In this document: positions 20,782 through 32,689 of the stretch, piece after piece
Layout of the letters: the number at the start of each line of letters is the position of its first letter
How positions within the stretch are numbered: position 1 is the first letter of the stretch
NCBI GenBank assembly: GCA_021234155.1
Contig: JAJEKV010000012.1
Span: forward strand, 5,957,789-6,021,788
Source: Isoetes taiwanensis
Taxonomy: Eukaryota; Streptophyta; Lycopodiopsida; Isoetales; Isoetaceae
Direction of reading: 5' to 3'
Length of the DNA stretch: 64,000 nt
Notes under the pieces: generated by a model
What the model was told of the DNA's origin: nothing
What the model saw: the letters and a program-made list of their open reading frames with translations, nothing else
Databases searched by the model: none
Position numbers and translations under genes: made by a program

Positions 20782-23700
20782 GTATGTGATCTCCAGTTTC
20801 TTATTGTTATGCTATGATAACTCTTGTGATCTCCAGTATATTTACTGCTATTTGATCAGGGAGTATGTAGAAAGGTCTGTAATGTTTTGGCAGTTCAAAC
20901 TGATGGACTAAAACAGTTTGCATATTTCTAATTTCCCAAGTCCTTTTCTAGCCCTCAGAGCTTCACAATGGTGAGATTCTCAGACAATCTAGATCCCTCG
21001 ACTTTTATAAGAGATATGGCTTCCTAATACCGATAAGAAATTATTAGTAACTAATTGTGATTACTAAACTTCGAGATGCATTTCTAAAAGATTTTGCCAT
21101 TAGCTACAAGAGAATTTATCTGTGCAGTTTTGTGCTTCTTTCTTCCATGTCTTTGTTTTGTCCTTGCAGTGATGGACTTTCTGGGATCAATTCCTTTACC
21201 TGAGGTTATGAGTTGCATATTTTGTTTGGACTATAGACATTACTTTGTTGAATTGAACTATTGTCCTTCAACAAGAATGTAGCCCACCCTAGGAATCACA
21301 TAGTATTTTGACAAGGCCCTGACTTCTAGAGATGAATAACATGAATGAAATGAGCAGGCAAATGTTTGCCCATCATTCCAGCCGCTTAATGCCAAAATGA
21401 TATCTTTGTGCAACAAGTATTTTGAACCTAGCAATATAAATAAGAAATTGGTAGAGAGTCTGCCCATATAGGTTTTGACCAATTTATCTCTTAAGCACAC
21501 ATTTCTTATGGTGATTGCTCATATCCGAGCCAATTTGTGTGTATAGTTGACTGCCATGTTGGAGTTTAATGAGCATCAATATAGACATCTACGGATATAC
21601 CTCATATTTGGAAGTAATGTTCTTATTTAAACCTGTGAATAGTCTTCTGCACTTTTAATGCTTTTCTTTAACCAAACTTTTCTATCTTGAGAAGATTAAG
21701 TCCATTTTAGACTTGCATGTGTCAGTCTTCCCCTTTAGCCAATGACTATAGGTTTAAGATTATCACTATTAAGTATTATTGAGGGAAGAAGGAAGATCAG
21801 AGCTTAAGTAAATTAATGGATTTTGTACAAGGATGGATTCACAGGGTTTAGATTGTAACGAGTCTCACTTGGGCAAGATGTGTTGCTGTATTTCTTTCTG
21901 CGGTTTGGGTCTTTTTGTTGCAATGGTTCTTATGAGTTGCAGATTTTATCTCAGATGTACTTTAATCAGTGCTTTGAAGATTATGCAGCACACCCAACAG
22001 CCCTCCAGATCTTTGTCATATTCTCCTTTCAAGCATAAGTACATATTCTCAAATCAAATTGGTGAGAAATCTGTGTTTTTTTGTCTACTGGGACATGTGA
22101 TTTGAGACCATCGTGGTTTTTTACAGTGGTTGTTAGGGTTGCATTTTTCTGGTGTCAAATGAGGCAGTGTGCATGAAGATCCTTGCCTTTTTTATCCTTG
22201 CTGATTTGCTGTCTTATTCTTCTTGTGCTTATTGTCAGGTATTTCTACACTGCATTTGTTTGTTATGCAAGCTCTTTGTTATGCAAGCCCTGTCTACCTT
22301 TTCTGAGGATGGAAGCTCTTAGATCATTCTTTCCTGTGCAAAGTACTGCTTTTCCTGCTATGTGACTTTCCATTGTGCTTTGTATAGACGACTTCATTGT
22401 GTATGTGTGGTTATGGACTCCAAATGGATTAATATATATCTTTTTGATATACCTCCCTAAATAACATCCCTCGAAAGAAGATATACCTTTTATTGGTATA
22501 ATAATACCATCTTAGTTGCTATTCATGGTGGATAGCAGAATTTTAAAAGGAATCATGGCCATTTGGGAGGAATCACGGCCACATGTAATGTGCTGGAATT
22601 CATTTCAAATCACTAAGCTAAAGAATGAACTCATGTGATTTAGCCAAATATAATGTTCTTAATCTATTATACCAGATTTTCACCATCAATGTTATGTAAA
22701 TGCTTGTACAAGCACACCCCATCGGGTTACGAAACTGGTATTGAAAAGCATTGGAAAATGCATTCCACGATTCTTTGTGGCTGCCCTTGATGTTTCTTCA
22801 TCGCACATTTGTGCACCTTAATGCTATGAAAATTCATGTTCCTTTATGGAAAAAAGCAGGAGACTCAGGCTTTGTCTCTTATATTGATTTTATTTTTTGC
22901 ACAAATGCTTTTGTCAAAGGCAATCCACCTGAGTGCTTTTACACAAAAAGAGCAAATCTGGAGTGACTTTGCCATAATGCATTATGGCATGGGATGAAGG
23001 TATTGATGACATTTTACTATAAAAACAGATTTAGGATCTAAGAATATACACATGAAAATGTCCAGAAGAAAAAAGTTGAAATGCAACTGGTCTTCATATC
23101 TTAACAACATACTGTGAATTGCGTTATTGTCATCAATTTACTTGATGTTATTATTCTATTTAGTTGACTATTACAATAGATTTTGCCAGGCATCTGTTTG
23201 CCGCCTTCAATGGAGTAATATCTTATTTTTGGACTCATGTATGTCATCAATTTTGATTGGGAATTGTTGTTTCAAATGAGTGATGAAGATTCCGTTTTCA
23301 ATGAAAACTAATGGGCGTGAAAAAGACAAAGGGAAGGATGCCAAAGAAAAGAAAAGACAAAAAGCCGCTACTCTTTTTTTTCCTTGCACGGGCCACTCCC
23401 AATGAATGTATGTAGGCTTCAAGTATGCTCTACTGGATATGTATTTTATTTCATATGCTTGGTTCCATCTCAATTGATGCAAGCTCAGTGGAGTGAGAAA
23501 AGAAAAGGAAGAGTTTTCTCTCTATGTCTGCTTAATTTGGCATGTGCGATGCATTTAAGTTCATTTGTACAAATTTGTGAGCATAATATTCATGGGTGTT
23601 CTTGGTGGTGCACGGTGTTTATGGCATGGAAAGTTTGGGTTGCATATGGCAAAATCATCATGTAGGGTGAAAATTATAAGTATATCAGTGCCCAAGATTG

Positions 23701-24861
23701 TTCTAGGCAATTTATCTCAAACAAAGACTTAATTTCGCCATAAAAAGACCACCCCTGGTGGTCTCATTATGACTTCATAGTGGACAAGATTCTGAATTCA
23801 TATGATGGAATAGCAGAAGAAATGAGGTGATGTTTGCATCCAAACTTCAGGTATACACTTGAAAGTTAAATGATCTACATATATGCTAAATTTGTTGCAT
23901 AAATTAAACCCACTAACTGCTAGAAAAGTTGTTCTAGACAGTTCTTGTATGTATCATGGAACATTTTAATTGTTGCATATAATGACCTGGATGCAAAGTA
24001 TTATGGAGAGAGTATCTTAACAAAATGCCTTGCAGATATGATGCTTCATGGATTGCAGTCGTTTCCATATATTTATGTAAGAATATTTCACCTGCAGCGT
24101 TCTAAGCATGGCAGATAAGTGTATTAGCATCTTTTGGATTCGTGTGGTAGATGTCTGAATGATTGATCTCTGGCACTAGACCAAGATTGCAACAATTGAG
24201 CGAGGATTTTGTACAAATTTTGAAAATAAAAAATAAAAAATAAAAATCAAGATAATGTACGTCCATTTTGCACAAATTTTGGTTGGATATTGTAGCAAGA
24301 AGCAGGAAATCTATTGATGCTCTAGGGTTGAATCCGTTTGAAATACATGAAGTTGCTTGATCTGCTCTATGTTATCTGGGATGATTTGCAAGTAACAACG
24401 AAGTTTGGCTTCAAAGTTTATGCATATCTGAGTATCTAAACACTTGGAATGATGTACAAAATGCATTATATGAGATTATGCATGCAGATCATGCGTAGAT
24501 AGAGTGCAGAATCTAGAATCGGGTAACTTGCATTAGTATGGATGCATGATAAGGTAGCAATGTTGCAAATAGATTCTTTTATATTCTTACCAATTTATCA
24601 TCCTGCCACAATAAACTGAGATCACCAAATTCAACAAAATTATCACCAACTCAATCAAATATGACAATATTGTTATAAAAAAGTATAAGATATGTATGGT
24701 CAACAATTATATGTGATTTTTTTTGCCATTTGTGGAGAATTGAAATTATTGTGCAGTATGTTGTTTAGTGTGGAAGTCTGAACAAATTGTGGAAGATGTG
24801 TACTACCTTAAGCGTTTGACTTAAATGTATGCAATTGCGTTTCAAGGTCGAAATCAATAAC

Positions 24862-24905
24862 GGAAGGAAGGAAGTATATTTTAACGTCCACGGAGGCCAA
24901 CTGGA
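24862..24905 (-). repeat. short LINE 3' tail inside the Helitron
   Basis: GGAAGGAAGGAAG followed by 'TAACGTCCACGGAGGCCAA' matches the extreme 3' ends of the LINE remnants at 7806 and about 40070. Only about 45 bp of the element are present. Confidence 0.6.
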
Positions 24906-25045
24906 AGTAGAAGGTTAAATTAAACTTCCATCCTGCATGTCCATGAGACTTCTAAATCAAGTAATCCAATATTAGATGCTCTTAAAATCCACCGTATTTG
25001 AATATGCCTGACGAAAAGCCCAGCAACGCTGGGCACTTTTTCTAG

Positions 25046-27809
25046 TATGAGAATATTAGAGTAAAAGAACAAATAGAGCAACAACAATAAATAGCAAGGA
25101 CTAAAATTCATGAATATATACCCACATGCATAACCGTTCCAAGCGAATTTTCAACGTAGAAACAACGATAGGGACCTTGGGACTCAAGAACAATCTAGAG
25201 GACTGGACCAAAGAACCCATTATGGTGAGAGAAAGATGGAGAAAGATGGGTGCTATATGACATCGTCGGAAGAAGCAGAGTTAAGAGAATAACTCGGTGA
25301 AAAACTTGCAAATTTGGTTGACGAGGGTAAACCGGTCACTGAAACCAACAAGAACAAAAAAGGCTAAGCAAGGTGGATGAAACAACTGGGGTCAACATAG
25401 TAAAACAACATAATGAATGGACACCACTAGGGCAAAAAGCACTATGATGAGTCAAGAGGCGGGCAAAGGAGGGAATCAAGACAATAGAAGAGCAAAGACG
25501 TTTCAAGAGATAAAATGAACAAACAAAGAGGAAAGGGACAAAATGCAAAATGAAAAAAGAAAGGAATGCGAGATTATAATGAAATGGATGGAATAAGGGA
25601 TTAGGAATAGAGGAACAGAGCAAATCGAGACAAAGGAGCTAAGGCCACAAATGCAAATAAAGCCCTCGAAGGCATTCACGAAAAACTAAGAATCAATGAT
25701 AAAAGAGAAGAGTATGGGCCCTCATCAGGGCATCCAAAAGAATATGAGAAACAAGCATGCACTTATCTACCTATACATACACCTAGAAACAAAGCTCAAG
25801 AATCTTAGAGCAAAAAAGGAAAGCAAAACAAATGAAATGGATGGAGAAATGGGATAAAGAAAAAAGGCACTAGAAAACCGCTCTGAAATGGAAAGACGAG
25901 GGAAATAAATTGGGCAATCGAACAAACTACAACTGAAAAGACCCGGGAAAAAGCACGAGTGAGAGGAACAAATCATGCATGTGCAAGTGAACAAACTACT
26001 GCTGAGAAATCATGAGCCAAGAATGCTAAGAGCAATCAGACAGATGGGAAAACTCAGGACAACTCGGACAAGCAGAGCAGCGTAACGACGTATGGAAGCT
26101 ACTCAAGCACAACCCGGACTGCAAGAGCTAGGACTCAAGGGACACCATAAGAGCTCAACAAGACAACTGGAACAAAAGTCAACAAAAAGGAATAATGGAC
26201 ATCATGTAGTAAAGGGAACGAGTAAAGGCAGTGGAAAGAAGCCAATGAACCAAAAGAATTGAAGGGGCACATGGCTAGGTGGTCATCACAAGTACATGGA
26301 ACTAGCCACCTAAAGGAATATAAAAGAAGATTTGCAACTAAATGTCACAAGCACCAATGCAGCAAGAATGCAATAGCTCAACCCATACAAAATGTAAACT
26401 GAGATATGGCACTGGCAAAAGCCATGTATACATGAGCCAAATGATTCTAGCAAATACCACCAATTGTAAAAACTCCTGCAAAATGACCAAATGTAAGCGA
26501 CCACCACAAATGGTACCAATAGACCAATGACGGGGAAACCTGAGATCCTCATCAAAAAGGGACCACATCTAAGTATGGAAGCAAAGCGCATTAAAAGGAC
26601 TAATTGCGGTAGAAAATAGAGACGTTATGGACCACAACCATGTCTATGAAATTTGAAAGTGTCGAGAATAACCAAAAGCAACATGGCATGAACTAACATG
26701 AATCACCAACTCATGACGAATGCAGCTAAGGAAAAGTTCATGAGTAGAAAAAATGCCAGAATATCCAAATGGAGAAGGTTATAAACAAGATACTAGAAAT
26801 ACCTGACTCGCCCGACAACTCGTGCTAAAGTCCTTAGGTCAAGTGCCAAAATGTCAACAAAAGGGGGCAACCGGCATGTGTTGATTAAATACCGGATATA
26901 GTGAGGAAAAAAACCGATGAATCCCAAAATGAGTGAAGAGGGGAACAAAATGATGAACCCCAATGGGTAAAAAAACACAACCTCGGGTTAGACCACCCAA
27001 CGTATAAGATAATTGTGTACAATGAGTACAGGCCCCCACAAAGACCATCTAGAAGGCCGCTGTACTGTAATGCACTCAAACTGCAACAACTGCAAAAAAT
27101 CAGGTCGCGCTACCCATCCAAGCAATGACTCAAATCTGCCCCGCTAAGATACCGCTCCATGCGTCCCACCTGGCCACTGGTATAAAAAACAGCCACATGA
27201 ACATCAGAGAGCTCCAAACTGCAAGACCAAACCACATGCGATTGTCAACTGTGTTAGAAGCCATCTACGGGCCAAGAGTAAGCAAGCTACAAAGTGGGAC
27301 TAGAAATACAAGAGCACAATATCAAAATGGAAAAGATGATCCATGAGGATCCCCAGAAACCACGAGGCTACGCCGAGATAGGGAAATCTAGGCTCGACCC
27401 AGATGCATAAAGAAAGTAGCTTCATACACATCAGTGAGCTCCAAACTGCAAGACCGAACCATATGCGATTATCAAATGTGTTAGAAACCATCCACGGGCC
27501 AAAAGTCAGCAAACTATAAAGTTGGAATAGAAATACAAGAGCATAATATTGCAAATTGAAGAGATGATCCATAATGAAACTCGGAAGCCACGGGGCTACG
27601 CCGAGATAAGAAAAATATATATGTAGGCCCGACCCAGGGGGGCTTCCCCTTGGTGCCATGGCCGTGCATGAGAGCACCTGTAACACTGACCTTCAGTCGT
27701 TCACCCCTCCACCCATATAGGAGAGTAAGAGGTGGGAGGGGGGGAACTCCGTACAACAACAAGATTCAGCTCAGAGGAAACGCCGATGAGGAATGCAGGA
27801 AGACACAAG
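25046..27809 (+). repeat. R repeat unit A, segment 2
   Basis: It continues unit A after the Helitron and is collinear with 35680-37530 (unit B) up to about 26910. After that it matches 42430-43255 (unit C). It holds an internal duplication of about 230 bp (about 27190-27420 and 27420-27650). At about 27650-27720 the minus strand encodes WRGERLKVSVTGAL and HGHGT, a block shared with the transposase-like gene at 15359-16447. It is interrupted at 27809 by a hAT element. Confidence 0.8.
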
Positions 27810-28238
27810 CAGGGAAAAAAATAGCGGCTAATATTAGCCAAATGGCGATTTTTTGGACATTTTTGGAAAAAGTACGGCTAAACTATAAAGGAGGAAATTT
27901 TTGGAAAAAAGAAAAAAATCGCCAAATATTTTCAAAGTTGACCTCCCTTACACCAAGGTTTAGCCAAACATAAGAAAGAAGGAGAGGAAACATTCTTCCA
28001 CTTTAGCCAAACGTTCGAAAGTTTTTTTTTTTTTTTTTTTTTTGAGGCAAGGTGTGACTTCTATTCATACTTAAAGATTACATAAATAGGGAATATACCA
28101 TAGGAGGTATATCAGTAGAAAAAAACACATTCCTAATACTAGGAATAGTGCCAAAAAATCTGATCATGGTCAGATAGAGAGTACTTATACGAGTATCAAA
28201 ATCATAAACAGTTTAAGTACTTCAGAAAAAAAAGGTTC

Positions 28239-28628
28239 TCACTGTGCATCAATTAGATCCTGCATGGTCAGATCCTGCACCCTGTTCCTTCCAAAGATAT
28301 TCAGTAGCTCATCAAGCTTTGCCACTGGGTAATTTGTGAAATCCAGAAACAAGAGGACATGAGCCTCTCTCTTCTGCTGCCACTTATGGAACAGGTTCAT
28401 AAAAAAAGGCCTAAGGTTATTATGCCTCCATGTTTCCGACCTTTTCAGAATTCTTTTCAGAGCAGCTGCATGTATGACTTCCTGTTTTAATTGTATGAAG
28501 AGCTCCTCTTCTTCAATGCTGCCCAGATTTGTGTCTTCATTATCCGAGTCTTCTGCTACTCCCATCCCCCTGTCAGCTGCTCCCCATCTATTCAGTCTCC
28601 TCATGGCATCTGTGTAACATGTCATCAT
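28239..28628 (-). CDS. small frame in the 3' part of the LINE, unrecognised
   Basis: The 129 residues follow the zf-RVT frame on the same strand, with an acidic patch (DSDNEDTNLGSIEEEELF) and a helical, basic second half. It may be the original C-terminus of ORF2 shifted out of frame, or a non-coding 3' region. I do not recognise a domain. Confidence 0.3.
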   Translation of the reverse strand: MMTCYTDAMRRLNRWGAADRGMGVAEDSDNEDTNLGSIEEEELFIQLKQEVIHAAALKRILKRSETWRHNNLRPFFMNLFHKWQQKREAHVLLFLDFTNYPVAKLDELLNIFGRNRVQDLTMQDLIDAQ

Positions 28629-28655
28629 CAGCAGTTAGATTAAGAACAAAGAAAT

Positions 28656-30086
28656 CTAATTACCCTGAAATCTACCGAAGGCATTCCATCCTGTGTCATA
28701 ATGTTTCCCTTTCAAGGACTTATGTGCCACTGCTGTTATAGCTAATTCTGCCAGGAATGTTTGTTTTAGCCATATGATGTTGGGATTTTTGTTTTCCATA
28801 GCCACCCTGTTTCTGTGTTTCCAGATAGACCAGCAGCCTAGTGACCTTGTGGTGCATAAAATTCTGTTATCTGTGTTGAGGAAATCAATAAGACCTCCAT
28901 CTCCAATTGTACCTTTATGGACCTGAGCTGACCAATTCCAGAATTCCATAATCCTGTGACATTGGAACACATGGTTGGATGTTTCTACTTCACCACATCC
29001 CAATGGACAATAATCTGATATTTTAGAGTCCATTTTATGCCTTTTGTAATTGGTTGTTAGCCCTTGATGTAAGATCAGCCATCTGAATGTTTTGATTTTA
29101 TTTGCATTGTAGCTTTTCCATCCCTTTTTGCATACACCTGCCAGTATCTCTTCTTCACAATTCCAAAGCAGATTTGCCTTGGAAGGTTTGTGACTGATTA
29201 AAGCTTTGTATATCAGACTGACCGAGTATATTTCTTTACCTTTTAGATGCCACTGATTGGTGGTACTAGCTAACTCATCCACATGTTTGATTTTTCCCAT
29301 CACAGTGTTGTATATCCATTTGTCTAGATTTGAACCTTTGGTCAACTCTGCTATTATTTCCCATGACTTCCATCCATGTGTTTCATCCCAGAGATCCCCA
29401 ATCTGTCTCAATCCAGCCTGATTCCATTGTGTGTACTTCTGGGGATGCATTAGTGCCAGACAATTATTTTCACTATCAACAATTCCTGGATGCCAAAAGA
29501 AATTTATCTCTTTGGCTCTGGTGTCAATAATTGGAGGCTTATAGCAAAGAGAGGCCATATTCCAAGCCTGAAACATTCTTCTAAGGATGGAAGAGGTATT
29601 AGGGCAAGGATTAAATTGGAAAAATGCAGAATCAGGTAATTGGTGTTTGAGGCTATGGCTGCCAACAGGGTAAGACTCTAACACCCAGTACCTAACCAGT
29701 TTTTGGGCAGGGGATGGGGAATTATTCTGTATGGCTCTCCAAATCATCTTAGCAGCCAGAGCTTGTGCCTGTAGAAATAAATCTTTGCATCCCATCCCAC
29801 CTTCTTTCTTGGGCTTAGTTAGATCATTCCATGCAACTTTATGAACCCCCTGCCAGATGAATTTCCTGATAACTGCTTCGATCTTACCATATGATGCTTT
29901 ATCCCCTATTACAGCCGAGGAGAAATATACATGAGTGCTGCCTATAACATCATTTGCTATTTGAATTCTGCCTGCTAAGGACAGAGAGGAGGAGTATGAT
30001 CCCAACTTCTTTTTGATCCTGGTTACAATTGGATCCCATAGGCCTTTCAAGGTGGAGTTTAGTGCCAAAGGAATACCTAATATGAT
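28656..30086 (-). CDS. LINE ORF2, C-terminal part with zf-RVT
   Basis: It resumes on the minus strand at ILGIPLALNSTLKGLW, the conserved segment after the reverse transcriptase, and runs about 475 residues to a stop at 28656. It contains the thumb region (LSLAGRIQIANDVI; GGMGCKDL) and near the end a zinc-binding zf-RVT motif, CPLGCGEVETSNHVFQCHR. The open frame is intact over its length, so the copy is young compared with the other LINE remnants here. The apparent start at 30068 is only a TTG codon inside the frame. Confidence 0.85.
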   Translation of the reverse strand: MILGIPLALNSTLKGLWDPIVTRIKKKLGSYSSSLSLAGRIQIANDVIGSTHVYFSSAVIGDKASYGKIEAVIRKFIWQGVHKVAWNDLTKPKKEGGMGCKDLFLQAQALAAKMIWRAIQNNSPSPAQKLVRYWVLESYPVGSHSLKHQLPDSAFFQFNPCPNTSSILRRMFQAWNMASLCYKPPIIDTRAKEINFFWHPGIVDSENNCLALMHPQKYTQWNQAGLRQIGDLWDETHGWKSWEIIAELTKGSNLDKWIYNTVMGKIKHVDELASTTNQWHLKGKEIYSVSLIYKALISHKPSKANLLWNCEEEILAGVCKKGWKSYNANKIKTFRWLILHQGLTTNYKRHKMDSKISDYCPLGCGEVETSNHVFQCHRIMEFWNWSAQVHKGTIGDGGLIDFLNTDNRILCTTRSLGCWSIWKHRNRVAMENKNPNIIWLKQTFLAELAITAVAHKSLKGKHYDTGWNAFGRFQGN

Positions 30087-30088
30087 CG

Positions 30089-31109
30089 TAGCATAATAAC
30101 ATAGGGTTTTCTTTGTTTTGCAAACTTTATGACTTTCAGAATAATGGGATCAATCTGCTCTATCTTTATGGTAACTTTTACTTATGTTCTATTTGTTTTA
30201 TTGTGATCAAATTCAAAAGCTACAGGTGATGAAAGCCTGAAATGAATTCTAGTTTTTTTCTGGTTTTTATGGTGTTGATTTCGTACGTGCAAAATACAAT
30301 TATGAGGCATCCAACATATAAAAATTAAATCCCCCAACACATAACAACCAACACATAACAACCATTGACATTAACAACCAATACATAACGACCATTGACA
30401 TTAATTAACACAACCATTGAGTCCAACACATTTAAATTAAAATCCCCCTTAAACCCCCTTTGGTTTGGGTGCATATTCACACGGGGGGTGACTCCGGGCA
30501 ACGAGAGCTGTTGGATAGGCATATTCACCCCTTATTCCTTAATCTATACCGTACGTAAAGTTCCTCGTTTGTGGGGTATGCAAGTACAAAATTTGCTATA
30601 ATCAGATAACAAGATTCGCAAAAATACTATAAGATTTCAAGCGGAATACTATATGGTGTTGATTTCATACGTGCAAAATACAATTATGAGGGCTCTCGCT
30701 GCCCTATGTCACCCCCCGTGTGAATATGCACCCAAACCAAAGGGGGTTTAAGGGGGATTTTAATTTAAATGTGTTGGACTCAATGGTTGTGTTAATTAAT
30801 GTCAATGGTCGTTATGTATTGGTTGTTAATGTCAATGGTTGTTATGTGTTGGTTGTTATGTGTTGGGGATTTAATTTTATATGTTGATGCCTCATAATTG
30901 TATTTTGCACGCATTTAAATCAACACCATAAAAACCGAAAAACTAGAATTCATTTCGTGCTTTCATCACCAATTGTAGCTTTTGAATTTGATCACAATAA
31001 AACAAATAGAACATAAGTAAAAGTTACCATAAAGATAGAGCAGATTGATCCCATTATTCTGAAAGTCATAAAGTTTGCAAAACAAAGAAAACCCTATGTT
31101 ATTATGCTA
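30089..31109. mobile_element. foldback element with 420-bp inverted arms
   Basis: The left arm 30089-30509 and the right arm 30691-31109 are inverted copies, beginning TAGCATAATAACATAGGG and ending CCCTATGTTATTATGCTA. The loop is 181 bp and repeats a piece of the left arm (GTTGATTTCRTACGTGCAAA at about 30271 and 30656). The arms contain internal ACACATAACAACC-type repeats. There is no coding capacity. The class is uncertain, because no clean target duplication is visible. Confidence 0.8.
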
Positions 31110-31639
31110 CATATTGTTACTTCCGCTACAACTATTTCTCTTTCACAATGACACCATTGTTTATCAATCCATATGATTTTGGATGCTCCATCTCTAGCTT
31201 AAAGGTAATGCATGATTCACCTTATGGTTCAATTAAAGTTCCAAACCTACAATATAAATGCATTCTTGTGGCCACTGTTTGACTGATCTGCGTGACATGG
31301 AAAAGGGCGTGGAATAATCCGCTGTTGTGTGCATAAGAATCCGTTTGTTGATTGAAGCTAAAATGGCCGCTATGAACAATCCGGCAGCCAGTGAATATCC
31401 AAGAGTTGGAAGCAAACAGAGGGCTAAACTCTAAATTCTTTTTGAATCTGCAGCAAATCTTAGGAAGGAAACAAAATGGGGTTTTTCAGCACTACATTGT
31501 AGCAGGAAACCAATTCCTTGTAAAAAAAAACATTATGCTAACTGAAGAAACATTAAAAAACAAATACCTTTGTAAGTGTGAGCAAAAAATCCATCTCGTG
31601 GTAGTAAAATCCACTCCGGCAATAAGAATCCAAGAGGGC

Positions 31640-31691
31640 AAGTACACATGCATATGCACACATGCACACACATGCACACATGCACATGCAC
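31640..31691 (+). repeat. CACATG microsatellite, left part
   Basis: A run of CACATG and CACACATG units is split by hAT element X. The other part is at 32402-32520. Confidence 0.8.
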
Positions 31692-32401
31692 CAGGGTAGC
31701 CCTTAAGGACGAAAGTTCGCCAAAAGGCTATTTTTCAAGGGTATCGAGAAATTTTGATGCTATGGTTTAGTAGGGCCCGTTATAGATGAAAAAAATAAAA
31801 TTAGCCAACTTTTCTACAAACAAATCTCACTCCACTTGAAAATTCGCCACATCCACTACGCGTCATAACTATGGATTCGCCTTATCCTCTACCCTCATTC
31901 TCGAAGATTTCTTAAGGAATCGCCTAATATTCTAGCCTTTCTTCATAACCAAATCTAATCTCCATATCCATCCAGGTACATATGATAATTTTAAGAGTTA
32001 TTTTTATAGATATTGTGTTTCAAACACTTCTAAGGATGCATTAGAGAGCATCTTTTTATAGACCTCCCTTTTAATAGATTTGTTTTATCTACAAGGATAA
32101 GCTACGTTCTCATTTGCAAAGGTTAAGTTGTGGTATCGCATCATGCAACTATAGTTATAATGTGTTTGTGTCCTTCATTAAATATGGATGCCGGTGAATA
32201 AAAGTTCACCACAAAAATTGCACTTGAAAAATAAAGACACTTAAATCTTGGCAAAATAATATTGGCCATGATTCGCCTAGATTTCTATAAAAAACATTCA
32301 TGTCTAGAAAACATTCGCCAGCATAACTAATCTTGCAACTCTATTATTCGCCCGACCTTCTAAATTATGCTTAGACAAATTTGGCCTTAAGGGCAACCCT
32401 G
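31692..32401. mobile_element. hAT element X (710 bp, non-autonomous)
   Basis: The termini are CAGGGTAGCCCTTAAG and CTTAAGGGCAACCCTG. The 8-bp flanks ACATGCAC at 31684-31691 and 32402-32409 are identical, although the host microsatellite makes this match less telling by itself. The inner ends resemble those of element Y at 53553 (TCGCCAAAAGGCTATTTTT at the left of X, and inverted at the right of Y), so they are one family. No coding frame is visible. Confidence 0.88.
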
Positions 32402-32689
32402 ACATGCACATGCACTTGCACTTGCACATGCACAATACACATGCATATACATGAACATGCACATGCATGTGCACATGCACATGCATACACATACGCAGTG
32501 TTCATGCACAAACACATGCAGAGAAAGACAACAACCCTCGGATTGTTCCAACCAACGAAAATCAACGGCCCATAAAGGGTGCACTCTAGAAATACTATCT
32601 AGTACACCTCAACGAATACAACAACGAAATCATAGAAAAACCATGTGAAAAAGCGTATAAAAATCTAAAACTAACCCCCTGTTATTGTG

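Larger units (their letters stand above)
20170..25045 (+). mobile_element. non-autonomous Helitron
   Basis: The 5' end TCTATCTATATATC and the 3' end with hairpin GCCCAGC-AAC-GCTGGGC (25018-25034), ten bases or so, then CTAG (25042-25045), are the termini of plant Helitrons. Insertion is between A (20169) and T (25046). Removing the element restores GAGAACATATGAGAATATT, which is present uninterrupted at about 19988 and 35668. No replicase/helicase frame is visible in the 4876 bp, so it depends on another copy for movement. It carries at least one exon-like segment and a short LINE tail. Confidence 0.92.

Noticed and set aside
25336-27079. Cys/Phe-rich, membrane-like minus-strand frames in the R units
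   Set aside because: They are complements of purine-rich DNA, shift between copies of the repeat, and are not conserved as proteins.
30068-30068. Start codon of a separate LINE frame
   Set aside because: The codon is TTG inside a frame that continues upstream through ILGIPLA. It is not a start.
31492-32584. Proteins with Cys-Met-His repeats at the microsatellite
   Set aside because: They are translations of the CACATG simple repeat in several frames and on both strands.
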